Source of the DNA: Limnohabitans sp. 2KL-1
GTDB lineage: Bacteria > Pseudomonadota > Gammaproteobacteria > Burkholderiales > Burkholderiaceae_C
Direction: 5' to 3'
NCBI RefSeq assembly: GCF_003063435.1
Contig: NZ_NESL01000005.1
Location: 124,001-188,000, forward strand
DNA length: 64,000 nt
Positions 61,701-64,000 of the stretch are shown here, one piece after another. The notes under the pieces are model-generated. The model did not search any database and was not told where the DNA came from. It saw nothing but the letters and a program-made list of their open reading frames with translations. A program made the position numbers and the translations under genes. The first letter of the stretch is position 1. The number at the start of each line of letters is the position of its first letter.

Positions 61701-64000
61701 GCCAGCCGAGCTGCCCACAGCCAGGCCCTGTATGGCATTTTGATCGATGGTGACGGATGCGTTGGTGAGCGCTCCATTGGTCACCACACCGGTGCTGGCA
61801 CCAGTCACAGTGGCCTTGACGGGGGTCGATGCGTCCTGCACGTTGAGCACACCGGCGCTGGTGGTCAGCGTGGCAAATCCGGTCAGACTGGCCGCGTTGC
61901 TGATCTGGTTGTTGCGGGCTTCTGCGCTCACCGTGTTGTTGGCCACAGTCAGATTGGAATCGCTCAGTAAGCTGGTCGTGTTGATGCCCACCACCACGTT
62001 GGTGGCATCCGCAGTGCGGCCACCGGAGACCGCATCCTGCTGGAAGTTGACCAGCGAGAACTCGCTGGTGACACTGCCACCGGTAGAAGCAGTGGACGAC
62101 AGGCCCGTGCCCACCGTTGGCGCAGTAGAGGTGAGTGTGGTGCCGCTCACGGCCAGCTGGTTGGCGCCAGTGTTGCCCAGCGCTTTGGCGCTGACGCTGT
62201 TGTCAGCAACTGTGAGTGTGCTGGCGACGCCACCCGAGGCGGTCACATCACCGTTGACCTGCAAGCCCACGATCGGGATGGTGGAAGCGGTGCCACTTGC
62301 GCCCACCAGGGCGCTGGCCGTGCCGGTCACGGCATTGCTCTGCAGGTTGCTCAGCGCGGCAATGGCATTGGCACCACCGGTGGTGCTGGCGAGGGTGGTG
62401 GCAATCACCTGAACAGTGTTGTCCACGCTGTTGCCAGTGCTGCTGGCGCTGGCCTGGTTGCCACTGGCGGTGAGCTGGCTGCCCACAGCGCTGCTGACCT
62501 GCACGCCGGCAAACGGCGTTGTGGCCACGGTTGCCGTGTTGGATGCGGTGACTGTGGCCTCGTTGATTTGCACGCTGGCCAAGCCGAGAGCCGCGGTGCT
62601 GGTGGCGTTGCTGGTGCTGACCGAGGCAGCATCCGCTGCCAGCAGATTCTGGCCTACAGTCAGGTTGGTGACGTTGGCGGCCAAGGTGTTGGTGGCGCTG
62701 CTGCCCGTGGCGCTGGAGGCCAGCGTGTTGCTGCTCACGCTGAGCTGCGATGTGGTGGTTGCACCCCCGAGCATACTCACGCCGGAATCGGCCATTGTGC
62801 TGCTGACGGCCATCACGGCACCGCCGCTGGTGCTGTCATTGATCTGGCTGTTGCCCACGGCGGCTTGCACCGTGGCGTTGGAAGCCGCGCCTGCGGCCCC
62901 TGTGAGGGTGACACCGGTGCTGGCACTGTTGCCTGTGGCCGTTGCTTTGAGCGCATTTTGGTCGAGTGACACAGCGGCGCCAGTCAATGCCACGACATTC
63001 GCGACCGTGGTGGAACCGTCGGTGGTGAACAAGGCTGCAACGCGATCGCCCGAGAGCTGGGCAGTGATGCTGTTGGCGATCGTCGCCGACGAAATGTTGC
63101 TTTGCAGGTTGGTGGCGCTCAAACCGGCTGTGGCGGTGGTGGAACCCGCAGCCACGCTGACAGATGCCGCGCTGGCAGCAGAATTTTCCTGCGCGGTCAG
63201 GTTGGATGCCAGCATGACGACGTTGGTGGCGCTGGCATTGCCAGAGGCCGTGGCGCTCAGGCTGTTCTGGTTGAGCGTGACGGTGCCGTTGACCGTGGCA
63301 CCAGTGTCGCCCACGTTGGCTGTCACCAGGCTTCCCAAGTTTTCGGCAAGAACGGGCGTGCCGGAATTGGCTTGCACGTTGGCCGCCGCAGCGGTGGCCG
63401 TGCTGTTGGTGGCGACGACCTGGATCAGGTTGCCTGCCAGGTTGCCCTCGGCGCTGGACGCCACGTTGTTGCTGTTGAGAGTGATCGAGCCGGTGGTGAC
63501 GTTGTCAACGCGTGCTGTGATCAGTCCACCAGTAACGGAGCTTGTCAAATTGGTGTTGTCATTGCGCTGCAGGTTCAGCATGACCAGGTCAGCCTGGGTG
63601 GTGGAACCGGCAGTGCTGATGCCTGAAGTCTGCCCATTGCTCGTGGTGGAGCCGCTGCCAGCCAGATCAGCACCGCTGGTCAAGAGGATGGCGTTGCCCG
63701 CCAGGATGTTGCCTGCTGCATTGCGATCGCCCACGCTGTTGCCGCTGACGCTGGCCGAAATGGTGTTGCTGGACTGCGTCAGGGCGCCGGTCAGGGTGGT
63801 CGTTCCAGTCGCGGTACGCGAGAGGTCTGAAGTAATGCTGGAGCCGGACACCGACGCGGTTGAACCGGTTGCCGCAGCGGCATTTGTGATGACGTTGGCC
63901 TGGACGTTGGTCACGCCCACACTGCCGGTAAAGGCCGCCGAGCCGGCCGTGGCCTGGAACACATTGCTGGATTTGTTGACATCCAGATTTGCCGACAACG
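58785..64000 (-). CDS. Giant beta-strand-repeat protein, C-terminal part (5' end outside window)
   Basis: At least 1738 residues are visible and the frame is open at the right edge. The protein is almost only Ala, Ser, Thr, Val, Asn, Gln, Gly and Leu, with hardly any Cys, Trp, Lys or His. A recurring unit has the form LTVSGNxVxAxAxGNSASNxLxL, interleaved with NLQxSxxxVxATV and ADFxLxNxQNQxGAVxAxV segments, building superunits of about 145 residues. The alternating pattern with regular Asn/Gln ladders fits a beta-solenoid or an amyloid-like stack. I do not recognise a named family. It ends SVAAQAVGNSAVNRIVALR with no RTX or autotransporter barrel, so the export route is not visible; a TpsA role would need its N-terminus. 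It precedes the RTX adhesin in the same direction, separated by a terminator. Confidence 0.8.
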   Translation of the reverse strand, partial: LSANLDVNKSSNVFQATAGSAAFTGSVGVTNVQANVITNAAAATGSTASVSGSSITSDLSRTATGTTTLTGALTQSSNTISASVSGNSVGDRNAAGNILAGNAILLTSGADLAGSGSTTSNGQTSGISTAGSTTQADLVMLNLQRNDNTNLTSSVTGGLITARVDNVTTGSITLNSNNVASSAEGNLAGNLIQVVATNSTATAAAANVQANSGTPVLAENLGSLVTANVGDTGATVNGTVTLNQNSLSATASGNASATNVVMLASNLTAQENSAASAASVSVAAGSTTATAGLSATNLQSNISSATIANSITAQLSGDRVAALFTTDGSTTVANVVALTGAAVSLDQNALKATATGNSASTGVTLTGAAGAASNATVQAAVGNSQINDSTSGGAVMAVSSTMADSGVSMLGGATTTSQLSVSSNTLASSATGSSATNTLAANVTNLTVGQNLLAADAASVSTSNATSTAALGLASVQINEATVTASNTATVATTPFAGVQVSSAVGSQLTASGNQASASSTGNSVDNTVQVIATTLASTTGGANAIAALSNLQSNAVTGTASALVGASGTASTIPIVGLQVNGDVTASGGVASTLTVADNSVSAKALGNTGANQLAVSGTTLTSTAPTVGTGLSSTASTGGSVTSEFSLVNFQQDAVSGGRTADATNVVVGINTTSLLSDSNLTVANNTVSAEARNNQISNAASLTGFATLTTSAGVLNVQDASTPVKATVTGASTGVVTNGALTNASVTIDQNAIQGLAVGSSAGNSLSVSAAVLAGNPKTTQVATEGVLQTGVSTTTATGITQTADFSLANSQNQTAGLIEAVVTGTQTFNNAATGAVAGSQLTVSGNAVQAVAQSLSGSNALALSGTTSASATAALGNLQASTSAVEATITTATQGAILGTTSLGTSQLTVSGNTIKAMGMGASVDNSLSATASVLSGNPVATALQTGYTGTTPTGITQRADFALSSSQNQSGAVSATVTSGTQTISDAAAAAVTGSQLTLSGNTVQSTAQSLSASNALNLSGTTSLDATSALANLQVSTSVVTADTTAQQGISSGLTSVGTSSLTVSGNSAQAVATGASATNVVRASAAVLTGNPVGTTATETGVSTANQSAGTLAQTADFSLVNNQSQKAGAVSADVTGMQSIALSAAAAVTTSPLSVTGNSVQGIAQSLSATNVLALSGTNSANASASVGNLQVSDSVLTTTTTATQGVIGATVATVGTAGAPSNITFSGNVARALAVGTSASNALSVDSANLSGNSIGELANTGGSSYTSLTPAVTTADFAVSNVQNQSGALEATLSSTQIVNVPAASVTGGAITVSGNTAASVAQANSAGNNLTLTGANQSGLTGALLSVQTGTASVAATQAATDGVNTLAVKTDQLNGTAATVSSNSLLVSAGMNEAFNTQTVSGATLAADGARGNDTTVSSLSGVTALTSASSGAAFSVQNVQSGTTGEVSAFAQPELIGISAASSATGSKMTVSDNTVTAKANVNYASNALNLQASNTLAGSGAVNNVQTSDAGGTGVSATIGGSTAATGTTVGIAPPVPTITSSTATVSGNVLNAQAGGNTSLNTLSATALNGISDGGVTGSSSSATGLTNSTTSNATFAVLNYQGNNSAINATVQYASIGMGSTTGQSYSTALVQNNAVVASGYGNTASNSLGMSALTGNANAASAGISNVQYNLGAVNASVSNVSIGIAGAGGVTGGQATVSGNSVAAQAVGNSAVNRIVALR

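Overview
The window reads as a high-GC Gram-negative chromosome segment, most likely betaproteobacterial (Burkholderiales, Comamonadaceae-like freshwater type). This rests on the protein flavour, short ATGA-type gene overlaps, a LapB-type type I secretion system (T1SS) and REP-like elements. It is an inference without any marker gene; no rRNA or tRNA genes were seen.

Layout. 1-1.6 kb: 3' end of a hybrid sensor kinase and a small secreted Cys-rich protein. 1.65-8.1 kb (minus): SDR, a frameshifted formylglycine-generating-enzyme-like gene and a Tat-exported histidine phosphatase joined by 4-base overlaps, then a DsbA/FrnE-like oxidoreductase, an alpha/beta hydrolase, an MFS transporter and aroC. 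8.2-12.8 kb (minus): a complete T1SS operon (TolC, ABC, HlyD). 13-17 kb: CBS protein, then metY, hydrolase and cytochrome P450. 17-22.2 kb: YihY-like membrane protein, DUF2069, FAD-linked dehydrogenase, thyA, folA, DUF4337. 22.2-28.6 kb: O-GlcNAc-transferase-like protein, exonuclease III, methyltransferase, secreted hydrolase.

28.7-41.3 kb is a predicted peptide-ligase/transglutaminase locus. A split pair (alpha-E, ATP-grasp) lies on the minus strand behind comEC. A divergent plus-strand set follows: transglutaminase-DUF2126, an ATP-grasp/alpha-E fusion, and a second transglutaminase. An inverted REP pair sits between the first two plus-strand genes. RidA-like and DUF1993 genes follow.

42.6-64 kb (minus) is an accessory surface region. 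In transcription order it holds a giant beta-strand-repeat protein running off the right edge, a strong terminator, a 3710-residue RTX adhesin, a pentapeptide-repeat lipoprotein, a membrane-anchored TPR protein, an IS3 remnant, a truncated TpsB barrel, and a metzincin-like lipoprotein. The adhesin has an N-terminal DUF4347 domain with a possible His-Cys dyad, ten nearly identical 121-122-residue repeats, and a C-terminal RTX/T1SS signal. The T1SS at 8-13 kb is the obvious candidate exporter. The IS3 remnant seems to have removed the 5' part of the TpsB gene and to supply the stop codon of the TPR gene.

The most interesting parts are the DUF4347 adhesin with its unusual neighbours and the duplicated ATP-grasp/alpha-E/transglutaminase locus.
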